Assembly (NCBI GenBank): GCA_036785705.1
Contig: JAWUZG010000056.1
Coordinates: 2,791,001-2,855,000, forward strand
From: Acanthornis magna
Lineage: Eukaryota; Chordata; Aves; Passeriformes; Acanthizidae
Direction of reading: 5' to 3'
DNA length: 64,000 nucleotides
The position numbers and the translations under genes are program-made. Numbering within the stretch: position 1 is the stretch's first letter; each line of letters starts with the position of its first letter. Under the pieces are notes generated by a model. The model did not search any database and was not told the origin of the DNA. It saw nothing but the letters and a program-made list of their open reading frames with translations. Shown here one piece after another: positions 47,701 through 62,300 of the stretch.

Positions 47701-50700
47701 CTCTTCTGCTCACTTAGAGGCAGGGGCAGGAAAGCACAGGAAGCCATAGAGACAGGCACTGGGAAAATTTCAAATGTCACACAGACTTTTAACTGTATCA
47801 GTGCCAATGGCAGTTTCTGGGGATACAGCAGCCAGAAAACCATGGAGCAGAACAGGGCCCACGTCGGAGCTCTCCAGCACACCTAACAAAGCTCAAGAAA
47901 ACTCTGAAGTTTTACAAAATCCTTTCCAGGATATTTTTCCTCAGGAAAGGAACACTGAACATTAGCTATTCAGTCCTCCTCTAGGATCTACGAGTTGTCT
48001 TCCTTGCCTGCTTGTGAGGGAGCTGCTTGTGCTGATGACCTCGAGCACTTTTGGGAGTGGGAACCTTCCTGGTACTGAAGCATCATTCCTTAATTTTTAG
48101 AGTGGCTGAGGAGCTGGGAAAAAAGCATTAGAGGCTCATTCAGTGGCACTAACGCCAAGATTTGAAAGATGACGTTAACCTACAGGCAGAAGTGGAAGAA
48201 TGCTACTTTATTAATTTTGCTCATTAGATGTCTGTGAGATTTTTGCGATGCAGCCCAGTTGAACTTGCCTATTTTTTTTTAACCTCAAACAGAAGACTAG
48301 ATAAAGCCCAAGGGAGGATATATTCTGTAACACTTAAATGGAGTGCAATTCGTAATTAGCTTTAGTGAAGGTTTGACTTTGGCCAGTTGAGTGGAGACAG
48401 GATACTTTATTTTTGGAGCTAAGGTCTTCACCTCACTACTGTGGTGCAACGTTCTGGAAAAGCTGGCAATGATTGATGTACGTGGCCAGCTTTCATGTGT
48501 TCAGATTAACTCGTATGAACACTTATTATTCTGGGTACTGTGGGGTCACTGATGCTTTTAAACAGCACTGAAGGGTCACTGCTAGACTCTGAATAAAATC
48601 CCAGGCTCCCAGAATTTTTCTTCTGTATTCTTATTCATATATTAGAATTCCAGGGTCTTTCATACATTCTACCTTCAAATTTGACTTATGGCCATAGTCC
48701 ACAAAAAGAGGACTGCTCAGCTAAATTTAGCCAGTGAAAAGAGCAGGAAAATCTTTTAAGTTGTATTCTCTAACACATTCATCGTGTCCCTCCCCACCTT
48801 CCTGACCCCTTTTTCCTTTCTAAGTCATGAGAAATGTTACCACCACCTCTAACTTTTCTTGGCCAATTGAAGAATAAGTTTTAATTTTAATACCCCTCTC
48901 AAGCTATAGCATTTAAAGAAATACAGGTTACAAACTGTGTATTTTTTTTTTCTAGTGCTGACAGGGGAAAGTAATTTCTCATTCTCTTTCTTTTCCTCTT
49001 TTCCGCTTTGGGATGCCAGCCTTGCAAATCAATATTTCATTTTGAAGGAGCCATGTTTGATGCCAGTTCTACTTATTTGCTTTGCAGTCACTGCAGTAAT
49101 TCTTTGTAGCTCTGTCAGTATGTAAATTAAACCAAGCATAGATAGCTTTGTGTTGCTTAATGTTCAGCTGATAAAAATTAATGTGGTGTGAAATGAGCAT
49201 TTTATCTGACTGCAGATACAGTGCCGGAGTTAATTAGACTGGCAGAGCAAAACGTTATTAAACATACAGGCCCCTGATCATCAAGAGCTGGGTGAACCTC
49301 AAAAATGTGGGTTTGGGTGGGCAGTGTAATGTAAATTGACTGAGGCAGGCTCAAAGCAAACATACTGAGAATGGTGCACTACTTCAGCAATAAGACATGA
49401 CAGACAGAGCAGTAGTGCTGATGAATGCATGCCTTGGGTGCACAGTGTAAGGTACAAGGCAAGCCAAATGCTTCCAGCACGCTTGGGAAGTGCATTAATC
49501 AGCATTAACACATGATCTACAATGTCTTATTGTCATTAAACATTGCCACTTCTTAAGTTCAGAATTCGGTGACAGTTAAATGATCAGTAAGCCAAATCAA
49601 ATAAAGCAGCAAAACATTTAATTCGGCATAAGTTATTTCAGTAAAAGTGTTTTCATACATTTAGTTAGTTCTCCTGGAAGATTGCCTTGCAGCGCTGGTG
49701 TAATACATTGCAATTTTCTCTAATTAAAACAAAAAAGTACTAACAAAGATATCTTTTTTTCTATACACTAAATATGTCCTGTAAGTATTGGCTCACTTCT
49801 TCTGTTGTCTGGATATGGAGCCTATTTTGATATTCCCAGTGCCCTGTTTATGCTGGATAAATTGATGAAGAGAATCAGATGCATTCTAATATAGCCACGA
49901 AAAGCTGTGTTGGATACAACCAAACAGGCCTCTGCTTCTGATGCTGTGATAGGCGAGTTTGGGACAAGTACCCAACCTCCCCAGTGTTACTGCCTAGGGA
50001 GATGTGTGAATCTAATGGCTGTAGCCAGTGAAACCCACAACCATTTATGGGCTTTGGAGCGCACCATTTCTTAACATGTAGTTGGAGATTTCAGGCTGCG
50101 TTGTTTATTTGCAGAGATAGAAAGCTCTAAGTCATGTTTAAACAAACCTACAAGCCAACACCCAGAACGTCAGGTGTCTCTGTGGCACTCAAGTCTGAAG
50201 GACTCCAAAGGCAGAACAGATCACCTGAGAGGAAACTCTGCTGGACAGTTTTCTAAAAGGGCCAGCTGGCACTGGGGGCTGAGTTATGCAGTGGATGTTG
50301 CTGGGCAGTAAGAGCTCCAAGAATGCTTTTCTGCCTCCTTGTGAGCCCTAGAATGCTGCTGAACAACCTCAGTTTTACTTCCTGGCAGCCTTCCTCTTAA
50401 AAAACCTCTCCTGGTAAGCCTGGGAGTCTGACATGTTTTTACCTAGGACTTCATCCTTGCGATACTCTGATAAATAGTATTTTCACAAATCTGATGTTTC
50501 CCTGTAATGCAGATGATCCATTTTGTGCATTCCATCTGTTTATCTTTTACTTCCTTTGCTTTGACAGTACTTTGTATGTTTATCCTCCAGTACTTAGCCT
50601 TAAATGAACAGGCCTTTTGTTTTTCAGTTGATAGTTCTTTTGTCTTGTGCCGCTCTGATGTCCAAATGTTCCTCCAAACTGGTGGTGCCGTTCACCTCTC

Positions 50701-52764
50701 AGCACCTTCATATTGCAGATTGGTGTCATGGGGCTTGCAGAATGCAAGGCTGTCTTCAGCAGGTGAGGCGGTGGGTGGGCTCCGAGTGGTTTTTATGAAG
50801 AGCCCCGTGTGCTTTTGCATTACATAATAGTCAGTGAGAGAGAGTCCTACTTTACTGCTTCTGAATATTCCTGTACAGTGCATGCAGCAGAGACTAAATA
50901 TTAGGAGCAGACAGCAGGACCTCAGTGGCTGTTCTCAAAACTATTAAAAATGAGCAGAGGGTGGTCAGTACTTACATGGATGCACAAATTGATATCCCTT
51001 ATTAACTACATAATTTGCTTGACACTGACTGGAACTTCCAGGCATAATTGAAGAATTTAAGCTTTTTGGCTCAGTCTCAAAGGATCTGTGAAGGTGACCA
51101 AGGAATCCTCTGAATGTTATACAGAAAGCTCACAATAGGAGGACATGAGATGCTTTCACTCTACGTGCCCCTTTCTTTTAGGTGTGTTTGTGAGAAACAG
51201 GATGATATAAGGCTGTTTTGGTATTTGAATGCACTGCTTTGCCTTCCTTATCCCTTAGTGATTTTCAGATAAAATCCAAGTCTCCACTCCATTTACTTAC
51301 TTAAAGTATTTACCATTTGAAAGAAACTCTGTAAATTCCCTTCCTGTTTTCAACAGAGTTGAAATACTTAAGAAGATGAAGGATTATGTAGTTTCAAAAC
51401 CCATGCTATTGCTCTCTCCCCTTCAAATGTCACAATTTAGTTTTATACATCTCTTAGATCCTTAGCTGCACATTTGTGGTAGCTTCTTCCATGATGCAGC
51501 TGAAGTCTATCAGGTTCTGAATTTCTGGTATGATCTGTAAAATTCCTGTGTGCTTGGAGATATACAGGAATACAGCAAGAGCGGTATTAATTACTGTCCT
51601 AACCAGGAATTTAGTAACTTGCCAGATTAGAAACATCTCCTTGCTAACCTGGAGTGATCTATATGCTGGATCCTGCACAATCCTTTAATTCCTACATGCC
51701 TGCTTGTTAGGTTTGGTTGGGGAGTGCAGGCAGTAGTGCTCAGTATCATTCATCTTTGGACTACAGCCTGAAGTGTTTATACAAGTGGCTGAGATTAACT
51801 CACTTCACTGCTTTCCCTAATTGTGGAGATTCAAACTATGCAATATTCTACTCTGTGGAAAAAAAAATAAAAATAAACCAACTTCTACAAAATCTACAGT
51901 CCGTTAGAAGATGAGAAAGTCCATTTTTGTACTACTCAGACACCTTTGAGATGCGGGTTCCTGCCTGGTTTTTGGCGTGGTGCTCTCCCCTCCTGCTCCG
52001 GAGGCTCTGGCCCTGCAGTTGTGTAGCTGTGCCCCGAGCCGAGCTCTCGGTGGCTCTGGAGCTCAGCTCAGGGAGCTGTGGCAGGGTGGGAATTCTCCCT
52101 GGTGCACTTGGCAGGGTGCTGCCTGCAGGAGAGGCACATCCCAGGGTGAGGGATGGCTCTGTGCTCCAGAGCAGCTGGATTCAGTGCACGAGCTGCTGCC
52201 TCCGTGCCGCTGGAATATTGGGAAATGTGCTGAGCGGAGGACAGAGTCTGAGCAGTGAAATTAATGGCACTGTGGTGCCAATCTGCATTTCGGCCCTGCC
52301 ACATTAACTTGGAGTTACCACACTCAGTATTCCCCTCATGGAAGCAGCAGTCTGTTCCAAGAGTGAAATAGCCAACAGTATGTGGCACAGCGACTGGATT
52401 GCAGGCTGAGGTTTTGTTTTGTTTTACTTGTTCTTCCAAAGCCTTAAACCTTAAATTCCAAAGTTGTTTAGTTCAGCCTCGTTCAGCTTAATTGCTCTAA
52501 GTGGAAGTGATTTGTACAGGCAGGGTTGTGGCACACATGGGTGTGCATGGATAGATCTGAAGTAAATGTGAATAATGACGTATTTTTCTAGGTATTCAGC
52601 AAGTGGTTAGTATTTGCTAATATTCAAAAAACTTACCTTGAAAATAAGGTCTGTGGCTGGTGTAAGAATGGATTATGTCAATCTCCATAGGTATTCCTAG
52701 AAAAAGCTCTTAATTTTACAGTAACTTTCTTTGCCTATCTAGAACATTACGACATATTTTTCAG
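41771..52764. other. Non-coding sequence, no gene recognised
   Basis: Mostly AT-rich. Pyrimidine tracts near 42590-42655 and 48935-48953 act as good acceptor-like sequences and are followed by open stretches whose translation is rich in Phe, Leu and Ser (for example 48953-49125); these follow from the T-rich sequence and are not called. Slightly GC-richer patches at 41770-42120 and 51960-52300 hold short overlapping frames on both strands without recognisable domains. A-rich tract at 45721-45775. No repeat family beyond the CR1 end is seen. Confidence 0.45.
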
Positions 52765-52922
52765 AGCGATGGTTTGTAATAAAATGTGAAAACTGCCTTT
52801 TTAGAAATATAGTTAACCTAAATATTGAGCGCCATCAACATTATCGAGTCAGTTTAAATAAAAAACCACTTCAGTTTACAGGAAAAACTGCTTCAAAGAA
52901 AACAGCAGCAGCTATAGGAAAG
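52765..52922 (+). CDS. Candidate internal exon, plus strand, unrecognised product
   Basis: An acceptor (ACATATTTTTCAG, AG at 52763-52764) opens a 158-base interval closed by a near-perfect donor, GGAAAG|GTAAGTAG (GT at 52923-52924). After two bases completing a codon, one frame is open for all 52 codons, so the exon would end in phase 0. The peptide begins RWFVIKCENCLFRN, with a CxxC pair that could bind metal, has a middle with NIERHQHYRVSLN, and ends in a basic stretch KTASKKTAAAIGK. There is no ATG at its start, as expected for an internal exon. I do not recognise the family. The second half is A-rich, which would by itself give Lys codons. No partner exon was found nearby. It is the most coding-like interval I saw, but chance is still quite possible. 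Confidence 0.25.
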
Positions 52923-55870
52923 GTAAGTAGGTCTGTGTTTCAATAGCTCAGTGTTCCTTAGAGGGTCACAGGAAGTTCATGAGAGACCATGAAGTTTGTG
53001 CTAGCCAGGGTGCAGCCAGCTCCATTTCGTTTCCAGCGCTGTTCACAGGCTCCTGACAAACATGCCCTGCATGGTTTGCGCTCACTCCTTGCTCGTGCGG
53101 TGTCAGCCACCGGGAGCTGCCAGCAGGAGCTCTGTGTCTCGTGGGAATGCTCACAGCAGATCACTCCAGGTGGGCACAGGCCAATGGACTCAAAAAGGGC
53201 CATGTGTGCAAAAAAACCTCAAAGTAATGTGTAAGTCTGTGCCTTAGAGTTCTCCAAACCCATTGCCATGGAGTGGGCACTTGCTGCGTTTTGTATGGAT
53301 TGAAATGTCTCCTGCAGTCATACAGCGAGGAATACATTAAGCAGGGAGAGAAAAACTAGGACTTCACTCACTGTAATGCAGCTCCCTGCCCCTCGGTCCT
53401 GTATTCACTGAAATTAGAGATGGGGTAATTTACAGCACTTGATAGAAGTTGAAAATCAAATATGGGTGTAAGTTTACGTCTCAGTGTCAGAATCAACTGT
53501 GTATGTACCAATTGCATGTGCAAATTCTGGTACTAGATTAGCATTCTTATTGTGTATCTTGCTTTACCGTTTTCTGTTAAAATGTGCTAAATGAAATCCA
53601 GAAATATTGTTGCTGACATCTGTCCATCACCACTATTCCTCACACATTGATTTCCTAACGTTTTTCAGGAGTTATTTCGTTCACGTGCACAAAATTGTGT
53701 TAGGTACAGAATGGTGCGAAACCAGACCAGGTAGTTCAGTTTTGTAGTGAAAGATGGCTTAGGAAATTTGGGTGAGACTTCTAACTTGAGTCACTTATGA
53801 AGTCTTCCCACAAAATTACTTCCTAGCAGGAAATCCAAATTTGCTCAAGCCAATGCCTTTCATGTAATCATTCAGATAGAGCACTTTGTGCAGAGAGAGG
53901 CAATTTCCAGTCAAGATTGTCGGGCCAGACCCCTGACTCACCAGCTACTGCCACCAAGCAAGATTCAGAATAGAACTGAAACTTCGTTCTTTCACAGCCC
54001 CAGTGGGTAGATACGGGCTATTTATGTCCTGGTGTCTTTAGTTGGACCTGGTTCACTTAGCAGAAACAATTAATGATTCAAAACATTGGGAAAACATAAG
54101 CTGTTACTGTGCCTTAACAAGCAACATGTGATCTGATGCTGCCCTACTGCTGAAAGCTGCAAAGTATCCTTTTGTCCTTTTAATTCACCTGGGGATAAGG
54201 ATCCTTAGAACAGCAAGGAGGCACCAGAAGTTGCAGGATAGGATGGAAATTCTGAAACTATTGCTTCAATTAACATAAGCCCCTAAGTATTTTGGATGCC
54301 GATATGCATTTGGATCTGCAGCCAAAACTATAAAACTTAAATACGTGAGCTTTATCATCAGACTTCCAGTAGCACCTTCTGTGATTCCCTCAGAGATGGC
54401 CTCCTTCTGTTCTCCAACTCCAAACCTAGTCAAATTCCAGGGATGCAAGGACAGGCAGCACGGAGGGTCCAGTTTCCATCATATGGCTTTTTTATTTTTT
54501 AAGTGTCGCCTTCACCTGAAGAGAAAACTTTGAGTTCATGTGTAAAGAATCCAATCTCTTTTTCCTTAATGCAAATGTGGGGCCATTTCTGCATGTTTTA
54601 GAGGATTCCCAGCTGTGAGAACACATCACCTTTCGCCATTCCAAAGCCATTGGTATTTATGTCTGTAACTGTCCTGGGTCTGTCTGTACCCCAGACCCGT
54701 GGCACTCTGCAGTGCTAACGCAGGAGTGAGCAGATGTGTTTGAGGGCGACAAGAAGCAGGGAAAACACTCCTTGCTTGGTTTTCTCAAGTGAAATAAATT
54801 ATTTACCTGAGACTTGGCACATTTAAACTGTGGTGGAGTTTAGTGCAGAGATCCATCAAGCAGCCCTGGCTGGCCTAACTGAAGAGCCAGAAGTTATCTA
54901 TTTTCTGCAGCATGACCCTAGGAAGCTGCTAATCAGAGCCAGCTTATCGGTCTGGCTGCAACTATTTCTTTTGTGCTTGAGCTGGTGCTTGTGCAGGCTT
55001 CTGCGCTATCCAAGTGTTCAGGCAGGAGGATGCTGTGAAGGTTGTGAATTGAGCCTATTCTTATCTCTCATACAGAGCTATAGATAGGCTGATCTCAGAT
55101 GCTATTGAGCATTTAATGAGTTTAGTAGGTAGAATCAGCTTGTTAACGAGCTAATGATGTACTTAGAGTGACTCCACCTTCTTCAGGAAATGTGCATGAA
55201 CATTCCAGGGGTAGCTGAGGTTCTGTTTCGTCCATTTTGGAATTTTCTATCACTTTCCCTCACGTGAATTACTTCAGTCTTCTGAACATCTTGGGGATTA
55301 ACTTTATCAATCAATAGGTTTCATTTGGCAGCTTGGGTTTTTTTAGCATGTTTGTTTTTAAAATGTCCATTCTGTGGTACTTTGTATTGCTACCATTTGT
55401 GGTCAATTGCAAAGTTTGCCATTTGTGTCTCATAAGGGCTGAAGACAATCATGAAGCTGTGACTCTTGGGCTGTTTTTCTGGCAAGAAATGGGTCTTGAC
55501 ATTTTTGAATTTTATATATCCCATCAGGTGAGCTTTTGATCCCCGTTTCTCACTTTGAAGCAAGACATTTTTAATGAATTAAGTTAAAATATACTTTGCT
55601 ACTGGGTGACATGACTGATGTGGTTGGCGTGCCAGGTAATCACTCCATTAAAATGTTGAAAATGGCTTTTAAATTACTGAAGCTGACATGGTATGAAGGT
55701 TGTAGCATCCATATTCTGTGGAATGCTTGGTATCCTTCACTCTGCCAGCTTCTTTTGCCTCCCTGTAATTCTAGGAGTGGCAAAATTTGGATATTATGTA
55801 CATTGTAGATTTCTTCTGAATTCTGTAGGGCAGAGTTCCGTGCTGGAAGCATCAGAGTACACTTTTAGGG

Positions 55871-55898
55871 GGTTGGTTTGGTTTGGTTTGGTTTTTTT
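55871..55898. repeat. (GGTTT)n microsatellite
   Basis: Four GGTTT pentamers followed by a T run. Similar G-then-T stretches recur through the window (around 41038, 43613 and 56820). Confidence 0.8.
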
Positions 55899-56335
55899 GT
55901 TGCCATCTCTGATAACCAATTCTGATATCAGTTCTAGAGAACAGCAAGATGCCAATGTATGTCTGCTGGATATCCATGTGCTACCAGCTTCCCTGACTTA
56001 GATCTAATTTTGCCAAGTCACAGGTCTGTTTTTGAATTAATAGTTGGATAAATTTCTCCATGCAGATTAAAAAAGCAATGTCTGAATGAAGTTTTTTATA
56101 TCCGGTTTTAACCTTTGCAACCAATAAAGGACAAAGAGATGGAGCAGCTTTTCCTTGTGTTTGGGAAGTTGGAGCTTATTCAGTTGTATTTTGAAAATAC
56201 TTTCCTGGAAGAATAAAACCAAACCCACCCTCCCCAAAACAAACCCAAAAATCCTGTCTGTCTCAGAAACTTTGAGACATGCCTGAGTTAACAAGCTGGT
56301 ATTAGTCAAAATGTTAAAGAGATTAGGAAGATTTC

Positions 56336-56355
56336 TTTTTTTTTTTTTTTTTTTT
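56336..56355. repeat. Poly-T run (20)
   Basis: Twenty T in a row, the longest pure homopolymer in the window. On the minus strand it is a poly-A tail-like tract, but the sequence before it shows no processed pseudogene that I recognise. Confidence 0.88.
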
Positions 56356-59300
56356 AGATTGATCTCTGTATTGCGTTGGCTCCCCCAAAATGCACTCTTG
56401 CTAATGGTTTGGTGCTGAAGCACAGTGTTGGTCAGCTCAGCAAGGGAAAGTAGTGTTTACAAAAACAGTGCTAAGCCTTGCCGCCGTGAGTAGCAGTAGA
56501 CAAACAGCTGTTGAATTTCTGTTTCATACAGATTTTGCTGCATGGGGGTGGATTTTAGTGCTTGCTCCTTGTTTTGTAGAGTGGATTAAAAGCACTGCTC
56601 TATGTAATGCTCGTTGTAGATTGCAGGTTTTAGCCTCTAAGTGAAAGTAAGAGCATTTGTTAAATAAATAGATTTGAACTTGCACTAAACTTTGTGTGGG
56701 GACTGAAGCTTATTGGCATTAGTGGACTCAGAAAATGAGTCTACTGCATGAGGTCAAATGAGCTCCAAATGTTTTTTGGGTTTTTTAGTTTATTAAAACT
56801 GTGTTCAAGCTAAGGGTAGTTTTTTGTTGTTGTTTGGGTTTTGGTGGGGTTTTTTTTTTTGTGAGACTGAGCCAATTTTTCTTTAAGTCAGGTAAAACAA
56901 AACCTAACTTTTAAAATCTACATTCCAATGCAAAACAGTCAAACTCAGCAAAAGGCATAAGAATTAGTTATAAAATTAAATTTAATTTTTCATGTCTGTG
57001 TTGCCACAGTGAATGAGGTTTGAAAGGGTAGGGAGTAGCACTCAATTCACTGAAGTGTGACAATTCTTCCATGTCAGTGATTTCAAGCCTGAAGGGGATG
57101 ACATCCTGTAAGCACATTCATCCATTTGTGTTTATTAAATTAAAGCCTACGTGAATTTGCAACCACAGACTGTTCATTAACAGAAAAAGAGACTATTGCT
57201 TTCCTCTTGGGACTGTTTTGGCTTTGATCCATTGATCTATTCTTGCATTGACATAAATTTTAGGGTTTTGTTTGTATTGGTTTTGTCTTCTTCCTGTGAA
57301 AGATGAGACAATAAACAGGAAAAAAAATTCTGCTAATCGTGGTTATATCTACCATATACTGTAAGTAGCTAAATTAGTTATAAGATATAATAAAATAAGC
57401 AGCACACAATGCACTACCCCAAGTGAAAAAGAGAATCCTATTTTTTTTCTCAGATATCTCAGCTAAATTGTGCTGTACTTTGCTTGATATACAGGTGTTG
57501 GGTGGAAGGCAAAAAGAAGTAAACACTAACTAGGCAGTGTTATGCAATGTGTTGTTTAACACATATATTTCAATAGCACCCAAAGACTCCCAGGCAAAAG
57601 CTGTATTTTTATTGTGCAGCGCCCTGAGCAGAAGCAGGGAAATACCAGCCGTACCTCAAAGGGTGTATTTTGAAGCTGCACATGAAATAGAGTAAATCTC
57701 AGTTGCAGTTTTTCAGAAGCTCCCCAGTTCCCTTCTTCCCCTTTTATCAGTAGTGCATATTTCAAGCAATTGGGAAATATCTGTGTCACCAAGTCAGGAT
57801 CTGTCTGTGTACAAGGAGGCAGAGGATCACAGGAAAAGCGTTACAGTCTCACTGACCAGTTGATGAAGTTCCTGAGAAAGGGTGGAAAGGAGAAAGCCTT
57901 CAGATGTTTTTGCAAGGAGCTACAGTTCAGCAGAACAGGATAATAGGTATAGGGGTCCCAAAGACTGGATACTTCAGTTCAACAGAGAGTACAATATACA
58001 TGAAAGATGAGGGTGTAATTTGAGGGATACAGAAATGATTGCTCTAGTTCTTCAGGGTGAAAAAATTGTCTGTGTAGCAGAAGTAGGAGAGAGAGCAAAG
58101 ATTGCTTTTGAAATACAAATTTTGTAGTGACAATAAAACAATGGATCCTAAGAAGAGACAGGAATGAAGTGACTGAGCAATCATGCACAAGGGGAGCTTT
58201 TTTCAGGGCGTTGGAATTAGCACCTGGAGCTGGCTCATGCTGCAGAGCAGGTGTGGTATTCTGCATGGGAGGGTCAGATAGAAATCAGTATTTTGCTGAG
58301 GTGAAAAATGGATACAGCATGTATACGAAATGGAAATGGGCTGATTATTGGAGCTGCAGAGAATGAGTGTGTGGGATCGTGTGACAGTGTGGCCAGCAGT
58401 GAGTCAGAGAAAAAGGCAGAGCCAACAGAAAACAAAAGCCACATGAAAAGGAGGGTGCGTCAAGCTATAGAAAGCCTGGTTTGGTCAAGTTACTGGGGCT
58501 TCCTGACTGTGGTAAGAATTAGAGGACCTCCTGGGTAGCTTAATGTAAATTGGGAAAAAATAGCAGAAGCCCATCAACATCAGAAAGTATTTTTGCTAGC
58601 ACTGAAACTAGCATATCTAAAATGGGTCATAAAAAAAATTTAAAGACCAAGATAATTAGGCATATCATTGAGAATTCAGTCTAGGTGAACTGAGTGGAGT
58701 ATTTCCAAACTGAGTATTAGTAAGGTTGGTCAGATTGTGCCTACCCATCTTTTCTTGCTTTTGGCATTAAATAGAAGTTAATATTGGAAAAGTGTGGGAA
58801 AAAAAATCACTCTGCTATGGAAAAAAAAAGGAAAATAAATAGAAATTCATATTGAACCAAGATGCCAAGATTATAGCTCTTATTTATGCTGCCAAAACAT
58901 AGCCCTTCCCCAAAGTGAAGTTGGGAGCCTGAAATCTGTGAGAGATGTAGTTTTGTAAGACTGTTTCATACGGGTTTTCCCAAGTTTTCTGCTTCATTCC
59001 CCCTCTGCCTGCCATTATGTAAAGAGGAGTCCCAAATGGTGCTCACTAAATGCCAGGATTCACCCTCCGGTGTCACAAGGTCCAAGCGATGCCCTGGAGG
59101 TCCCTGCACCTTGTCACTGGGGGTGGGGGAGGCTGAAGTTGGCTGCTGCAGGTTTGAAACAGCCCACACCTGTAGGATGGGGGATGCCTGTGTCTCTGGG
59201 AGATAAGCACACAGCTGAGGCACTGCTTGGATGCACATCCCTTGGTCAGGAGCTGGGGGAGACTGAGTGTTTCTGTCTGGGTGATGTTCTGGCAGTTCTG

Positions 59301-62300
59301 TGTCCGTGCGCAGCTCGCTTTGCTGCTGACTGTTGGGCTAAAGGCTTGTGGGGTCAGCAGGCTCTGGGGCACAGAGAGCATCCAGGCTGTTGGTTGAGAT
59401 GGGATTCATATGCACGCTGAGACCTGGGAATTTGCAGCTAAGGAAATTCTTTGCAGTAGGTTCTTCAGCTTAAATAATAAAGGTAGCAAAAGCCTTGCAC
59501 ACAGCTCTTGGTGATGAACCAACAGGGACAATTACCTTTCTGCCTCTTAAGGAAATGATATATAATGAATCCAGGAGTTGATAAAAGGGAGCTCCTTCAA
59601 TGTGCAAAGGTTGTGCCCAAAATAGGAAGGTAATGGCCAGAACAAGAACAGGTGATTTAAATTCTGAGGCCTTCACTGCTCAGCCTTTTCCCCAGCCAGC
59701 CTTCCTGAGTTACTTGTCCCGAGTTTTGCAGCATGTTTGTCCTGGGTGCAGGACAGCTGAATCGCTGTGACCCATGGCACTCTGTCATTTAGTGACCCTT
59801 TCCCACAAGGCCAGGCTGAAAGTCAAGGAGCCAGAAACCCTAACTGGAGTCTTTTTTAGTATTCATGTAACCTCCTCTCCGGTTTAAAAAGAAGGGGGAA
59901 AAATAGAAAAGAGAGAGGTCAAAAGCCCTATTTTTTGCGGTGGTGCCAGTCTGCATGCCACAGTTATCTCATTCTTCAGAGGCAGGCTCGGCTTTCCAGT
60001 ACCATTATTAGTTAATTGTTTTGAAAGTGATACATCTTTGGACACAGCCTGTGTTGCTGGGTGTTAAACCCTATAGTTATTCAGGGGTTTGACTCCTCTG
60101 TAATTGTGCTTCTTTTTTCTTAATTAAATTGTTAATGCCAGTTTACATGGTGCTTATTTACAAGCTGTGCTAGATGAGCTTTCTTCATGACTCTTTCTAA
60201 TGCATTGAATTTGCATGATTGGCAATGACTTTATATTTGCAATCTGTACATCAAATAAATAAGCATGATGATTTTGCAATCTTTTTTATTACTGAGTAAG
60301 GCTTTCTTAGTAACTTCCTTAGGCTTTCATAATAAATGAATAGTATAGGTTATCAGAAGTTAGTATTTCACTGTTCTTACTGGCTTTCTTCAAAGGGCTA
60401 AAGAGGTTGGGTTGGCTGTTAAAGGGTTGTTTTATAAAATGGGACTGTGGTTCATGTATCAGACTTCCCCTAAAACTTCAGAAGGGCTTGGATATGGGAT
60501 TTTAGATTAAGGTGTATTCATAAAGCATAGTTTCACATAAAAAGAGGAAAAAGAAAGAAGTGGGGATACCTTGGGTATTTAAACACGTAAAACAAGGACA
60601 TGTAGCATAAATGACTCAGTTTAGGTGCCAGTAATTTCTGAGAAAGGGAAAGAAGTGGGGTTTTTCTGGGTGGGTTTTTGTTTTTTAAAATTTTTTTACA
60701 AGTCAGAAAAGCTTTCAGGGACCCTCTCATGCTCAACAGTTACTTTTGATGTGGGTTAGGTATGAATGCTTATTCTCTGGGAAAGAAATGGCATACTAAA
60801 ATGGTAAAAGGAAGAAAAAGAATATGCAACAAAAGTACCATTTCAGTTTATCATTTTTCCCCCTTTTTTCCAAGATGGGCTGAGGTTTTGCAGCTGCCAC
60901 TTAGAAACAATAACACCTGAAAAAATAAGGTTCATTCTAAATGTGTTTGTGTTGGTGTTAGGGAGCTGACTGTTTTTATCCCAGTGCTTGTAGTAAGGCA
61001 CACTTTTACCCAGTCAAACCATGAAAACAAAATTGATGCTGTGTCAGCATCTTGGCTGCAAATAACACTCAAAACAGATTATAGGACGTGCTAGGAATAC
61101 AAAATAAGGTTAGAAATAATGCTTCAGCTGTGAGTTCTTCAGGCTGTGGAAATAATAGAGCATAATTTAGTAGAAGAGGAACTAGGGAGTCAGCATGCAG
61201 AGGAAAAAAAATGAAAGGAGCAAGAAAAATGAAGAGAAATGGAAATAGATGTAGGGGAAGTTTGGCAAGTCCTATCAGTGGAAAATTCTTATGCTGACTG
61301 TATGGAAGGACCAGAAGGGATTTAAAGAAGAGCCAGAAGTCATTCTCAAATAAAGAAAGCAGTGACTGATCTTTGTGAGCACTGCTGTGCAAGTCCTGAA
61401 GAAGGTATGAAAATATCCGTGGAAGCTGGGTGTATTTGTTAGCAACTCAGAGCTGAGCCCAGAGCAGCGCAGGCCTGTGCCACAAACCTTTCGTGCCTTT
61501 TCCCACCATTTTGTGAGGCGCGAGAGCGGCGGGGCCTGCAGGCCCTCAGGAAGGGAGGTGCTCTTCAGTAAAGGTTGGCTTATCATGACCCATCAAAACA
61601 CCTAGTAATACTAAAAAGATAACTAAAATTAACTTGGGATGCGTATTTAAATTACGTTGTGCTTGGGGCTTTAGTTTATTTGAGCTGTTAAATCTGCTTT
61701 TTCAGTGGGACCCTCCCCAGTGCTGTGGGAGGCTGTGGTGAGCCAACACAGCACTGAGTATACTGCGTAAGTGCTGGCTTTCCAGACATCATTTCTACAC
61801 GTTAGGTGAGATTTGAGCCCATTGTTTCAGGCATCCTTTTATTTCATAAAGGTAGAAGTATGCAGCACACAATCGGAGCTGGGAGCTGCTCACCATTCCC
61901 AGTGAAGCAGAGTTCAGGGTTTCTGTGGCTGTTCTCCGTGCACTCCTCAGTGTACCCACGTCTCCTCCCAGCAGCTGAAACAGCTGGCTCTGTGAGCTGG
62001 ATAAACACATATTTACCTTTATACTACTCGTTGAAATGCCATAATGAAGCATGAAGCCGAAACCATGAAGTGGAACGGAGTAATGAAAACTCAGACTACT
62101 GCTTTGAAAAGCTGTTACTGAAGTCTAGGGGGTTTGTGTCTTTCTTCACTGTCACATCTGAGTTTTCCTATTCTATATTTCACCACAAACAAAACAACTA
62201 TTCCAGCATCTCTCTTCTCTTTAGAGCAGGGTGGGGATACGAGTTTTTAACAATAGATTATTACTTCCTATTAAAGTAAATGTAAGTTGAACTACATTTT

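Noticed and set aside
48953..49125. Open stretch after a strong acceptor with a membrane-like segment near its end
   Set aside because: The sequence is T-rich, which by itself gives Phe/Leu/Ser-rich, hydrophobic translations. No donor or homologue is recognised.
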